Origin: RHLJ01 sp965212165
GTDB lineage: Bacteria; Bacteroidota; Rhodothermia; Balneolales; Balneolaceae
DNA length: 64,000 nt
NCBI GenBank assembly: GCA_965212165.1
Contig: OZ243096.1
Coordinates: 1 to 64,000, forward strand
Direction of reading: 5' to 3'
Shown here: positions 35,510 through 44,287 of the stretch, piece after piece
How the letters are laid out: the number at the start of each line of letters is the position of its first letter
Position numbering within the stretch: position 1 is the stretch's first letter
Notes under the pieces: generated by a model
What the model saw: only the letters and a program-made list of their open reading frames with translations
What the model was told of the DNA's origin: nothing
Databases searched by the model: none
Translations under genes and position numbers: made by a program

Positions 35510-36592
35510 GTGCAAGAAACTGAATTCGCAACTCGCATTTTAGAATGGTATAAAGAGCATAAACGAGAAATGCCATGGAGAGAAACTGGAGATCCTTATA
35601 AAATCTGGATTTCTGAAATTATGCTCCAACAAACCCGAGTTGACCAAGCTTGGCCTTATTTCGAACGATTCATTTCTCAGTTTCCAACTGTTTTTGATTT
35701 AGCAGAAGCAAGTCAACAACAAGTATTAAAGGCATGGGAAGGATTGGGATATTATAGTCGAGCTCGTAATCTACATGCAGCCTCTAAAATGATTGCAGAA
35801 GATTATGATGGGAAATTGCCTGAGGAATATGACGAAATTATAAAACTGAAAGGCATCGGTCCATATTCTGCAGCTGCTATCACAAGCATTGCTTTTGGAA
35901 AGCCAAATGCGGTAGTGGATGGAAACGTGATTAGGGTAATAACTCGCTATTTTGGAATTGAAGAAGATATTAGAAGTTCAAGAACTGTTAAGCAAGTTCA
36001 GGAACATGTGAATGAATTGATCAGTTATGAGTACCCGGCTTCTTTCAATCAGGGGTTGATGGAAATTGGTTCATTGGTTTGCAAACCTTCCAATCCAGAT
36101 TGTTTGAAATGTCCGATTCAGGCAGGTTGTATTACCACTAAAATGGCAAGAACAGATTCTATTCCTTATAAATCTCCAGCTAAGAAAAAGCCCCATAAAC
36201 ATATTGGTGTAGGGATTATTGAACGTAAAGATGGAAAAGTATTAATAGCACTAAGACCTGAAAATGTAATGCTTGGTGGACTTTGGGAATTTCCAGGAGG
36301 GAAACAGGACGCAGGTGAAACAATCCAACAAACTGTTGAACGGGAATTACTGGAAGAACTTGGAGTTGGAGTCAAAGCATACAAAGAATTCATGAAATTG
36401 AAGCATGTATATTCACATTTTTCAATTACACTCCATGCCTATAATTGTACTCTGATTTCCGGCACACCAAAACCAAAATCTAGTCAGGAAATTCGTTGGG
36501 TTGAAATATCTGAACTTGAAGAATATCCATTCCCTAAGGCTAATAAGCTGTTAACAGAAAAACTGAAGGGAAACGTTTTAGGAGATTTATAG
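35510..36592 (+). CDS. mutY: A/G-specific adenine glycosylase MutY with complete C-terminal Nudix box
   Basis: The 360-residue protein removes adenine mispaired with 8-oxoguanine. Glu36 lies in SEIMLQQT, the HhH LKGIGPYSA is at 113-121, and the catalytic Asp is D137 in VVDGNV. The [4Fe-4S] ligands follow the C-x6-C-x2-C-x5-C spacing (Cys191, 198, 201, 207). The C-terminal domain (about 230-360) contains a full Nudix signature: Gly264, Glu270, Arg278, Glu279, Glu282, Glu283 and Gly285. The gene starts at GTG 35510, 6 bp after the preceding stop. E. coli MutY has a Nudix-like fold there but not the full box. Confidence 0.93.
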   Translation: MQETEFATRILEWYKEHKREMPWRETGDPYKIWISEIMLQQTRVDQAWPYFERFISQFPTVFDLAEASQQQVLKAWEGLGYYSRARNLHAASKMIAEDYDGKLPEEYDEIIKLKGIGPYSAAAITSIAFGKPNAVVDGNVIRVITRYFGIEEDIRSSRTVKQVQEHVNELISYEYPASFNQGLMEIGSLVCKPSNPDCLKCPIQAGCITTKMARTDSIPYKSPAKKKPHKHIGVGIIERKDGKVLIALRPENVMLGGLWEFPGGKQDAGETIQQTVERELLEELGVGVKAYKEFMKLKHVYSHFSITLHAYNCTLISGTPKPKSSQEIRWVEISELEEYPFPKANKLLTEKLKGNVLGDL

Positions 36593-36594
36593 TA

Positions 36595-37434
36595 TTGAAA
36601 AAAAAGAAACTCAAAGTCCTTTCTAAAAAGAAAATCTTAGAACTCAAGCCTTACCTCGATTCACTTATTCGGGATATTGAAGTTCCTGAGTATATAGATT
36701 CCGATCCTATTCAATTCATGCACGCTTTTGAGAATAAAGCTGACCAAGAAATCGCTGGTTTTTTTGCTGCAATTATGGCTTGGGGACGACGAGATATTGT
36801 AATTGCGAAAGTAGATGATCTTCTAAAACGAATGGAGTATCGACCAACAGAATTCATTACTAATTTCTCTGAAGCTAAGGCCCCAATTTTCGAAGATTTC
36901 AAACATCGTACATTTAAACCTATCGATGTTTATTGGTTAATTAAAACTCTGCAATCCATCATCTATAAGTTTGGGACTTTTGAAGGATTTTGGGATAATT
37001 GCTATCAGAAAGCAAATCATCAAAAAAGAGAGCTAATCGCAATATTTCATGGAGAATTTTTTTCGTTTCATCCTGAAGTTGCTCAGCGAACTAAGAAGCA
37101 TATTTCAAACCCTGAAAAAAATAGCTCCTGCAAACGACTTTATATGTATCTGAGATGGTGTATTCGCAAAAGTTCAGTTGATTTAGGAATCATGACTTTC
37201 ATGCCAAAATCCGAACTTAAAATCCCATTAGATGTTCATGTAGCGAGGCATGCTCGGAGATTAGGCTTGTTATCGAGGCATCAAAATGATTGGAAATCGG
37301 TGATAGAACTCAACGAGAAATTAAAAATCCTAGATCCTTTAGATCCTGGTAAATATGATTACGCATTATTTGGATTGGGGGTAAATCCTCAGTTTGTTGA
37401 TGAAAAATTTATTCTTAATCCTGGTGTAGAATAA
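36595..37434 (+). CDS. TIGR02757 (DUF2400) family protein
   Basis: The 279-residue protein has the family layout: LDSLIRDIEVPEYIDSDPIQF, then the conserved EIAGFFAAIMAWGRR (about 55-69), RLYMYLRWCIRKSSVDLGI and the C-terminal DVHVARHARRLGLL and DYALFGLGVN segments. The HVARHARRLG stretch resembles part of a DNA-glycosylase-like HhH fold, and genes of the family are often located next to mutY as here, so a DNA-repair function is suspected. It starts with TTG at 36595, 2 bp after the mutY stop, with no closer ATG. Confidence 0.87.
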   Translation: MKKKKLKVLSKKKILELKPYLDSLIRDIEVPEYIDSDPIQFMHAFENKADQEIAGFFAAIMAWGRRDIVIAKVDDLLKRMEYRPTEFITNFSEAKAPIFEDFKHRTFKPIDVYWLIKTLQSIIYKFGTFEGFWDNCYQKANHQKRELIAIFHGEFFSFHPEVAQRTKKHISNPEKNSSCKRLYMYLRWCIRKSSVDLGIMTFMPKSELKIPLDVHVARHARRLGLLSRHQNDWKSVIELNEKLKILDPLDPGKYDYALFGLGVNPQFVDEKFILNPGVE

Positions 37435-37564
37435 ATAAATTTATACTATTAGCTCCAATTACTAATTGTTAGATCCACAACTCATTTCTTAATAAGACAA
37501 AACTTCATCTTATAAAGATATTTTGTATATTTAGGGCTCCCAATCAAGGGAAATAATCAAATGA

Positions 37565-37574
37565 AAGGAAGTGA
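37565..37574 (+). promoter_or_regulatory. Strong Shine-Dalgarno sequence of rpsU
   Basis: AAGGAAGTGA, differing at one position from the ideal AAGGAGGTGA, lies 6 bases upstream of the ATG at 37581. Most starts in this window lack any such element, so the site stands out. It also decides the ATG at 37581 over an out-of-frame ATG at 37561. Confidence 0.8.
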
Positions 37575-37580
37575 GATTCA

Positions 37581-37775
37581 ATGCTAGGAGTTGAAGTTAA
37601 AGATAATGAAAGCGTTGAACGTGCGATTAATCGTTTTAAGAAGATGATAACTCGTTCCAGAGTTCTTAATGAATACAAGGAACGTCAACAGTTTATCAAG
37701 CCTTCTTTTGCAAAACGTGAGGCTATGAAAAAAGCCGTACGTGAGCAGCGACGCCGTACACGTGAAAATTTCTAA
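37581..37775 (+). CDS. rpsU: 30S ribosomal protein S21
   Basis: The 64-residue basic protein carries the bS21 signature VERAINRFKKMITRSRVLNEYKERQQFIKPS and a C-terminal KKAVREQRRRTREN tail. bS21 sits beside the 3' end of 16S rRNA on the platform. In studied Bacteroidetes ribosomes it helps to cover the anti-Shine-Dalgarno sequence, and rpsU itself retains a good SD, which fits the near-ideal AAGGAAGTGA found upstream here. It is monocistronic, followed by a hairpin overlapping the convergent radA end. Confidence 0.96.
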   Translation: MLGVEVKDNESVERAINRFKKMITRSRVLNEYKERQQFIKPSFAKREAMKKAVREQRRRTRENF

Positions 37776-37792
37776 AAATTGATTCACATTTT

Positions 37793-37828
37793 AAAAAAGC
37801 TCTTAGGTTCTTACCCAAGGGCTTTTTT
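37793..37828. terminator. Terminator shared by rpsU and convergent radA
   Basis: The stem is built from AAAAAAGCTCTTAGGT (37793-37808) against ACCCAAGGGCTTTTTT (37813-37828), with one mismatch and a short loop. T runs occur on both strands. The radA stop codon at 37811-37813 lies in the loop/3' arm, so the two genes end inside the same structure. Confidence 0.78.
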
Positions 37829-39145
37829 TATGGCATCTCGAATATATTTAATTCCACTTACGCCTTTACCTGATGGTACAATAGAGTTACTAAATCCTAA
37901 TTTAGCTGCTTCTTTAATTCGTTGATCGATATGAGGTACCGTTCGAACCTCGCCACCAAGACCTACTTCACCAATAAATGCCGTTTGCTGATTGATTGGT
38001 TTGTCAATTAAGCTAGAAACTAGCGCGCAACAAACTCCTAAATCTCCTGCTGGATCGTTGAGTCTGAAACCACCCGCAATATTTAAATACACATCTTGAT
38101 TATTAAAACTAAAGCCTGCTCTTTTCTCCAATACAGCTAACAGTAATGCCAATCTATTTCTATCAAAGCCATTAGCTGTACGCTGTGGCATTCCATATGA
38201 AGATGCTGTAACGAGTGCCTGTACTTCAATTAAAAGAGGTCTTGACCCTTCCATGGTACACACAATGGCATTCCCACTTACACCATCGGTTTTATCAGAA
38301 ATGAAAAGCTCAGAAGGATTTGTTACTTCGGTTAATCCTAATTCATTCATCTGAAAAACTCCAACTTCCTGCGCCGGACCAAATCTATTCTTCAAACTTC
38401 GAAGTAATCGATAGGTATAATTCTTATCACCTTCAAATTGAAGAACAGTATCAACCATATGCTCTAAAACTCGAGGTCCTGCGATGTCACCTTCTTTGGT
38501 AACATGACCTATCACAATGGTTGTGATGTTCTTCTTCTTTGCCAATTGCTGAAATAATGCAGCACATTCTTTCACTTGTTGAATACTTCCAGGCATGCTT
38601 GAAAGTTCGGTACGATATACTGTTTGAATGGAATCTACGATTAGTAAATCTGGAGTTACTCTTTGAGCTTCATCAATAATTTTATCAACTTGAGTTTCAT
38701 TGTATACAAGCAGCTTTTCTGATTCAACTCCAAGGCGTTGTGCTCTTTGTTTAATCTGACCAGCAGATTCTTCACCGGCACAATATAAAATTGATAAATC
38801 GGGATTAGACTTTGCAATTTGTAGAGTTAGGGTACTTTTTCCAATTCCTGGTTCTCCACCAATCAAAACATAAGCACCAGGAAGAAAGCCTCCTCCAAGT
38901 ACTCGATCAAACTCAGAAATATTACTCAAAAAGCGAGACTTCTCAGATGTTTCTACATCAGAAAGTTTTCGTGGAGCTTCAGCAGCATCTAGTCCGGATA
39001 CCCTTGCTTTATGCTCAACAACTTTTGATGCTTGTTGTTGCTCAATAAAGGTATTCCATTCTCCACAAGACGGACAACTTCCAAGCCATTTTGGAGAGAT
39101 ATGGCCACAGGTTGAACATCCAAATTGTGTCTTAGATTTAGCCAC
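37811..39145 (-). CDS. radA: DNA repair protein RadA
   Basis: The 444-residue protein has a zinc finger at 10-27 (Cys10, 13, 24, 27), then the RecA-like ATPase: Walker A GGEPGIGKST near 95, the RadA-specific KNRFG motif (LKNRFGPAQEVGVF), and a C-terminal Lon-protease-like domain (RTANGFDRNRLALLLAVLEKRAG...GLGGEVRTVPHIDQRIKEA). It promotes branch migration in homologous recombination. It runs convergent to rpsU, and the gene upstream (flippase-like) starts only a few bases beyond; they may be cotranscribed. Confidence 0.95.
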   Translation of the reverse strand: MAKSKTQFGCSTCGHISPKWLGSCPSCGEWNTFIEQQQASKVVEHKARVSGLDAAEAPRKLSDVETSEKSRFLSNISEFDRVLGGGFLPGAYVLIGGEPGIGKSTLTLQIAKSNPDLSILYCAGEESAGQIKQRAQRLGVESEKLLVYNETQVDKIIDEAQRVTPDLLIVDSIQTVYRTELSSMPGSIQQVKECAALFQQLAKKKNITTIVIGHVTKEGDIAGPRVLEHMVDTVLQFEGDKNYTYRLLRSLKNRFGPAQEVGVFQMNELGLTEVTNPSELFISDKTDGVSGNAIVCTMEGSRPLLIEVQALVTASSYGMPQRTANGFDRNRLALLLAVLEKRAGFSFNNQDVYLNIAGGFRLNDPAGDLGVCCALVSSLIDKPINQQTAFIGEVGLGGEVRTVPHIDQRIKEAAKLGFSNSIVPSGKGVSGIKYIRDAIKKALG

Positions 39146-39147
39146 GA

Positions 39148-40191
39148 TTAATCTTTTTGCGTAATCTCAACTACTTTCTGGTTGATATACCAAGTAGCCG
39201 CAGCTGCTCCAATTGCAACAGTTATATAGTAGCTTATTATTCTCCAGAGGAATAATGCTAGCCCAATAAATGATTCTCTTGAGATTAATGGTCCTTGAAA
39301 AAGAACAAATAGTCCTTCAACTCCGCCACTACCACCTGGTGTAGGAACTACTAAGAAAGCTAAGTTCATTGCTAAACTCCTTAATACTGATAAAATTTCT
39401 GGTGCTGGAAGTAAACTTAGTACAACAATAGTTGCTAAAGCAATTCTAGCTAGCCAAGACATGGTAGAAAAGAAAAATGCCTTAAAAAGAAAGCTAGCAG
39501 GCTTCTTTCGTAACTGATGAGCATAGCTTTCAAGGTTCTCAGCTTCTGCATTAATTTTTGCTTCAAATTTTCTAAGAATAGGAAGCTTAAAAACTGCCTT
39601 CACAACTTTCTTGATAGCAGCAGGATTTACAAGTACACCATATGCTAATATACTCGCATAGCTAAGCAAAAATAGATATAGAAAAATCATAGAAGCTTCA
39701 CCAACTAAACCAGCTTCTAAGGGAACTACTTCATAAAAAATACCTGAAATAAGTAAAATTGGGATCGCTATAGCGAACCAAATTTGATCAAGTAATACGC
39801 TATATAAAATAATTGCGGTGGATTCTCCAAGATTCAAACCTTCTTTTGTCATTGCATAGGTAGCCATTGGAGCGCCACCTATCGTAGAAGGAGTAACTGC
39901 AGATGCAAAATCCCAAGTTAGTACAATCCTAAATGCACCATACCAACTTATAATACCTTCTGAGAGAACTCTAAACTTTGCAGCAGTAAACCATACTCTT
40001 AAAAAAGAAACAACTAACGCTATTACTAATCCAGGCATTCTCTTTGGTGCCAAATGCGTAAGCACTCCTGGTGTGTAGGTATAATAAATAACTGCAGCCA
40101 TAGTAAACACACTCAGAGATATCGATAAAAAAAGATATCTCTTAGATATAAAACTCTGTGGTTGCGTTATGTTAGTTCCGTTATTACTCAA
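39148..40191 (-). CDS. Lysylphosphatidylglycerol synthase TM-domain family (UPF0104) membrane protein
   Basis: The protein has about 347 residues and eight or nine membrane helices. The family pattern includes FRIVLTWDFASAVTPSTIGGAP and FLVVPTPGGSGGVEGLFVLF, which match the MprF/AglD-like flippase domain (UPF0104). There is no aminoacyl-transfer (MprF C-terminal) domain. The start is uncertain: an upstream GTG at 40239 lies inside the terminator of the aldolase gene, so I prefer the TTG at 40191 (MSNNGTN...). It lies directly upstream of radA with 2 bp between. The likely role is in lipid translocation; the substrate is unknown. Confidence 0.75.
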   Translation of the reverse strand: MSNNGTNITQPQSFISKRYLFLSISLSVFTMAAVIYYTYTPGVLTHLAPKRMPGLVIALVVSFLRVWFTAAKFRVLSEGIISWYGAFRIVLTWDFASAVTPSTIGGAPMATYAMTKEGLNLGESTAIILYSVLLDQIWFAIAIPILLISGIFYEVVPLEAGLVGEASMIFLYLFLLSYASILAYGVLVNPAAIKKVVKAVFKLPILRKFEAKINAEAENLESYAHQLRKKPASFLFKAFFFSTMSWLARIALATIVVLSLLPAPEILSVLRSLAMNLAFLVVPTPGGSGGVEGLFVLFQGPLISRESFIGLALFLWRIISYYITVAIGAAAATWYINQKVVEITQKD

Positions 40192-40213
40192 CAAGCTTAA
40201 TTTGGTTAAGTAT

Positions 40214-40245
40214 AAAAAAAGCCACGCACAAGAATGCACGTGGCT
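40214..40245 (-). terminator. Terminator of the fructose-bisphosphate aldolase gene
   Basis: On the minus strand a 7-bp stem AGCCACG/CGTGGCT (40245-40239 and 40226-40220) is followed by a T run (40219-40214). It lies 20 bp after the aldolase stop at 40266 and before the next minus-strand start. Confidence 0.75.
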
Positions 40246-40265
40246 ACAAATAAATTACAAAAAAG

Positions 40266-41342
40266 TTACGCTATAGTAACTTCATCATTTAAGTAAACAT
40301 CTTGGATCATATTCAGAAGCTTTACTCCTTCACCAATTGGTCTTTGGAATGCTTTACGACCACTAATTAGTCCCATTCCACCAGCACGTTTATTAATAAC
40401 AGCTGTTTTTACAGCATCAGCAAAGTCATTATCGCCTGATGCTCCACCAGAATTAATTAAACCAGCACGTCCCATAAAGCAATTTGCTACTTGGTATCGT
40501 GTAAGATCAATTGGATGGTCTGAGCTAAGCTCAGTGTAAATTCGCTCGTCTAATTTTCCGTAGCTAGAATTTCCAGAATTTAGAGCTTTATATCCACCAT
40601 TATTGGTTGGTTGCTTTTGCTTGATAATATCAGCTCCAATAGTAGTACCAATATGGTTAGCTTGACCTGTTAAATCAGCTGATGAATGATAATCAACTCC
40701 ATCAACTTTAAAACCATTGTTACGAGTATAACACCATAGGATAGTTGCTAATCCTAGTTCGTGGGCATAAGCAAAAGCTTGTGCTACTTCTTGAATTTGT
40801 CTATTTGATTCTTCCGAACCAAAGTAGATAGTTGCACCAACTGCAGCTGCACCCATATCATATGCTTGATCGATTGTACCATACATGATCTGATCAAAAG
40901 TATTTGGATAAGTAAGAAGCTCGTTATGATTGATTTTAACAACAAATGGAATTTTATGAGCATATTTTCTTGATACAACTCTCAACGCTCCAAAAGTTGA
41001 AGCAACTGCATTACAACCGGCTTCCATCGCTAGTTTAATGATATTTTCAGGGTCAAAATAATCTGGGTTTGGGGCAAATGAAGCTCCTGCAGAATGTTCA
41101 ATCCCTTGATCAACTGGTAGTATTGAAAGGAATCCTGAACCACCTAGCCTACCAGACTTAAATAGTCTTTCTAAATTACCTAGTACTCTGTTATTTCGAT
41201 CAGAGAGAGACCAGATATCATCTACAAAAGTAGATGAAGGCAAAGAAATACGATCTTTGCTAATTGTTTTACTTTCATGTTCTAAAAGATAAGAGGCTTC
41301 TGTGCCCAGCATCTCTTCAATCTTCGATGTATCAAGTGACAT
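40266..41342 (-). CDS. fbaB: Class I fructose-bisphosphate aldolase
   Basis: The 358-residue protein (start MSLDTSKIEEMLGTEA at 41342, preferred over an ATG at 41411 that adds 23 unconserved-looking residues) belongs to the DhnA/FbaB type of class I aldolase. The catalytic Schiff-base lysine region is KIPFVVKINHNELL; LPVDQGIEHSAG and GGMGLISGRKAFQRP, which bind phosphate, are also clear. It cleaves fructose 1,6-bisphosphate in glycolysis and gluconeogenesis. It is divergent from dusB, with 143 bp of AT-rich intergenic DNA between, and is followed by its own terminator. Confidence 0.92.
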   Translation of the reverse strand: MSLDTSKIEEMLGTEASYLLEHESKTISKDRISLPSSTFVDDIWSLSDRNNRVLGNLERLFKSGRLGGSGFLSILPVDQGIEHSAGASFAPNPDYFDPENIIKLAMEAGCNAVASTFGALRVVSRKYAHKIPFVVKINHNELLTYPNTFDQIMYGTIDQAYDMGAAAVGATIYFGSEESNRQIQEVAQAFAYAHELGLATILWCYTRNNGFKVDGVDYHSSADLTGQANHIGTTIGADIIKQKQPTNNGGYKALNSGNSSYGKLDERIYTELSSDHPIDLTRYQVANCFMGRAGLINSGGASGDNDFADAVKTAVINKRAGGMGLISGRKAFQRPIGEGVKLLNMIQDVYLNDEVTIA

Positions 41343-41485
41343 ATCTTTACTTTTTGAAATTAAGTTTGAGGTTGGAAAATATAGTAGATAATCCACGAAA
41401 TGACTAACCAAACTTATACCTTTCGGTTAATTCGGTTACGTCAAACGCCTTAAAATCCTTATCTTTTGTAAATATTTGATGAACT

Positions 41486-42475
41486 ATGAAAATTGATACA
41501 ATAACACTTCCCGAAAAACCGCTTTTTCTTGCTCCGATGGAGGATGTAACCGACTCCTCCTTTAGACAGATATGTAGAAAAAAAGGTGCTGATATAGTTT
41601 TTACTGAATTCATAAGTTCTGAAGCTCTAATTAGAGACTCTGATATCGCTTTACATAAAATGAGCTATACTGAGAGTGAACGCCCTTTTGGTATTCAGAT
41701 TTTTGGAGGACGTGAAGAAGCTATGGAAGGGGCAGCTAAAGTTGCTGAAAATAACAATCCTGACTTAGTGGATATAAATTTTGGTTGCCCTGTATACAAA
41801 GTGGTAAATAAAGGTGCAGGAGCCGCTTGCCTTCGAGATATAGGGATGATGGAACGTATGGCAGCTACTGTTGTAGATGCAGTTAAAAATAAACCTGTTA
41901 CTGTAAAAACTAGACTTGGTTGGGATGATGACACCATTAAAATTCAAGAAGTAGCATTGATGTTACAACGAATTGGTGTAAAAGCATTAACTGTTCACGC
42001 TCGAACCAGGGCTCAGAAATATACTGGTGACGCTCGCTGGGAATGGCTTAAGAAATTAAAAAATACTCCTGGACTCGAAATACCAATCATCGGAAATGGT
42101 GATGTTACAACTCCTCAGCTTGCTAAGAAAATGTTTGACGAAACAGGTGTTGATGGAGTGATGATTGGGCGTGGAGCAATTGGTAATCCATGGATTTTTG
42201 AACAAACTCGTCATTATCTAGAAACTGGTGAATTACTTACAGAGCCTACATTACAGGAAAAACTTGAACTTTGTGCTGAACAACTTAAACTTTCGGTAGA
42301 TCATCAAGGGGAAAAGTACGGCGTTATCATAATGAAAAAGCATTATGGCCAATATCTCAAAGGAATTAGAAATGGAAAGAAATTAAGGATGGAACTTATG
42401 AGTCATTATGAAATGAATCCTATTCTAGAAATCTTGCTTAATTATAAAGAAGAAGAGTTTTTTGTAGTTGCTTAA
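41486..42475 (+). CDS. dusB: tRNA-dihydrouridine synthase
   Basis: The 329-residue FMN enzyme reduces uridines of the tRNA D-loop. The N-terminal FMN region is LFLAPMEDVTDSSFRQICRKKGADIVFTEF; the catalytic Cys lies in VDINFGCPVYKVVNKGAGAACL (the second Cys, near residue 113, is the general acid in family members); KTRLGWDD and HARTRAQKYTGDARW follow, and the phosphate-binding motif is GVMIGRGAIGNPWIF. DusB and DusA/C differ mainly in the C-terminal domain; the layout suggests DusB-type. It is divergent from the aldolase gene. Confidence 0.9.
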   Translation: MKIDTITLPEKPLFLAPMEDVTDSSFRQICRKKGADIVFTEFISSEALIRDSDIALHKMSYTESERPFGIQIFGGREEAMEGAAKVAENNNPDLVDINFGCPVYKVVNKGAGAACLRDIGMMERMAATVVDAVKNKPVTVKTRLGWDDDTIKIQEVALMLQRIGVKALTVHARTRAQKYTGDARWEWLKKLKNTPGLEIPIIGNGDVTTPQLAKKMFDETGVDGVMIGRGAIGNPWIFEQTRHYLETGELLTEPTLQEKLELCAEQLKLSVDHQGEKYGVIIMKKHYGQYLKGIRNGKKLRMELMSHYEMNPILEILLNYKEEEFFVVA

Positions 42476-42528
42476 TCCGATGCATGAATCTTTTGTCAAT
42501 ACGACTCGTACTCTGCTTTTGTTAAAAT

Positions 42529-42535
42529 AAAGGAG
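42529..42535 (+). promoter_or_regulatory. Shine-Dalgarno sequence of the 66-residue membrane protein gene
   Basis: AAAGGAG lies 5 bases before the ATG at 42541. It is one of few strong ribosome-binding sites in the window. Confidence 0.65.
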
Positions 42536-42540
42536 ATTGA

Positions 42541-42741
42541 ATGTTAGCACGATTAGCAATGGTATTTAAATCATTCTTAGGAGCCGCAGGAGTTGCAGCC
42601 TCACCAATTAAGGCAATTACGGGTATTGTTGTAAGCATGATTATACCTTATTTGCTTTATGCTTTCCTAGGTGGGTTTGGAATTGCATTGATTATTGTAG
42701 GAATAGGATGGGCAATCTGGTATTTCGCTAAGAAGAAATAA
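42541..42741 (+). CDS. Small two-helix membrane protein, unknown function
   Basis: The 66-residue protein has an N-terminal amphipathic part (LARLAMVFKSFLGAAGVAAS), then a helix of about 15 residues (ITGIVVSMIIPYLLYAF) and another (GGFGIALIIVGIGWAIWYFA) ending in KKK. The initiation site AAAGGAG (42529-42535) is strong for this genome, which supports that the gene is real and well translated. It converges on serS across 89 bp of AT-rich DNA. No family is recognised. It could be a small stress or membrane-modulating protein, but nothing in the sequence says which. Confidence 0.65.
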   Translation: MLARLAMVFKSFLGAAGVAASPIKAITGIVVSMIIPYLLYAFLGGFGIALIIVGIGWAIWYFAKKK

Positions 42742-42830
42742 CTATAATTATATAGTTCCTATTTTTATGCTTGTTAAGGTACATTTTTTATGATAATCAT
42801 TATTTACAAAAAAAACCTCACTGCAATCTA

Positions 42831-44099
42831 TTATAAATACTCTCTTCCTATATATGGCTTCAATACTTCTGGTACTCTAATTGTAACATTCTCTTCTTGA
42901 TAGGCTTCCAAAATTGCAGAAACGACTCTAGGAATTGCTAGAGCTGATCCATTTAACGTATGTACAATTTCTGTACTCTTTTCTTCTTTTCGATATCTTA
43001 ATTGCATTCTTCGAGCCTGAAAGCTTTCAAAGTTTGAGCATGAGCTAACTTCTAACCAACGCTGCTGACCTGGACTCCAAACTTCTAAATCATACTTCTT
43101 TGTTTGAGTAAAACCCATATCTCCAGTACACATTAAAAGTGTTCTATAAGGTAATTCAAGTGCCTGTAATAGATTTTCAGCATGTTCTCTAAGACTTTCC
43201 AACTCATCATAAGAAGTTTCTGGTTTCACAATTTTTACGACTTCAACTTTATCAAATTGATGAAGCCTGTTTAAACCACGTACATCTTTTCCATAAGAAC
43301 CTGCTTCCCTTCTCCAGCATGGAGTATGGCATACATAATTAATTGGAAGATCTTGCTCGGAGAGAATTTCATCTCTATGAAAATTTGTAACTGGAACTTC
43401 TCCCGTTGGAATTGCGAAAAATTCATCTCTCGGTACCGTATACATCATATCTTCTTTATCAGGAATCTGACCAGTTCCGCGGGCTGAATCTTCATTTACA
43501 AAATAAGGCGCTTGTAGTTCGGTATAACCTATTTTCACCCCTTCATTTATAAAATAGTTAATCAATGCTCTTTGAAGCTGAGCTACTGATCCAACATAAA
43601 AAGGGAATCCTGCTCCAGTAACTTTAACCCCACGCTCAAAATCAACCCAACCATAACGCTCAACAATCTCCCAATGCGGTTTTCTCCATTCCTCTTTATT
43701 TGGCTCTCCCCATGTCGAAAAGACTTCATTATCATTTTCAGTTGCTCCAACTGGTACACTTGGGTGAGGGACATTTGGAATTCTTAGCAACAAGTTTTCA
43801 CGCTCTTCCTGAACTACTTTTACTTTATCTTCCAGCTCTTTAATTTCTTCCTTTAAACTAGAAGTTTCAGCTATAATAGCTTGAGCCTCTTCTTTTTTTC
43901 CCTGCCCCATAAGGGCTCCAATTTTCTTCGCCTTTGCATTGCTCTCACTTCTAATTCCATCCGCTTTGTGAACAATTGCTCTCCACTCTTCATCTTTTGC
44001 TAAAACCTCAGCAACTATTGAATTCTCCTTTTCTCCTTTGGCGAGCATTCCATTTTCTACTTGTTCTTTATTAGCTCTTATAAAATTAATGTCTAGCAT
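42831..44099 (-). CDS. serS: Serine--tRNA ligase
   Basis: The 422-residue class II synthetase has an N-terminal coiled-coil arm (about 30-110, from ANKEQVENGMLAKGEK to KVVQEERENLLLRIPNV) that recognises the long variable arm of tRNA-Ser. Motif 2 appears as TPCWRREAGSYGKDVRGLNRLHQFDKVE and motif 3 as NGSALAIPRVVSAILEAYQ. It charges tRNA-Ser and tRNA-Sec. It is divergent from an Lrp-type regulator gene with 188 bp between; that region includes two short hairpins (GCCTAA/TTAGGC at 44225-44241 and CATCAA/TTGATG near 44174-44209) of unknown meaning. Confidence 0.96.
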   Translation of the reverse strand: MLDINFIRANKEQVENGMLAKGEKENSIVAEVLAKDEEWRAIVHKADGIRSESNAKAKKIGALMGQGKKEEAQAIIAETSSLKEEIKELEDKVKVVQEERENLLLRIPNVPHPSVPVGATENDNEVFSTWGEPNKEEWRKPHWEIVERYGWVDFERGVKVTGAGFPFYVGSVAQLQRALINYFINEGVKIGYTELQAPYFVNEDSARGTGQIPDKEDMMYTVPRDEFFAIPTGEVPVTNFHRDEILSEQDLPINYVCHTPCWRREAGSYGKDVRGLNRLHQFDKVEVVKIVKPETSYDELESLREHAENLLQALELPYRTLLMCTGDMGFTQTKKYDLEVWSPGQQRWLEVSSCSNFESFQARRMQLRYRKEEKSTEIVHTLNGSALAIPRVVSAILEAYQEENVTIRVPEVLKPYIGREYL

Positions 44100-44287
44100 T
44101 CCTACATCGTTGTTTGAATTTTGAAGTAACTCAAAGATAAGACCTAATATGTATTTCGTTTATATTTTTTTGCTCATCAACAAACTTTTATCTTTTATTT
44201 TTGATGGGGCTTATCTAACTTGCTGCCTAAATAAATTAGGCTTTTATTCATTTATCAAAGAATTTTTAGGAAATCAGAGATTTTTAC

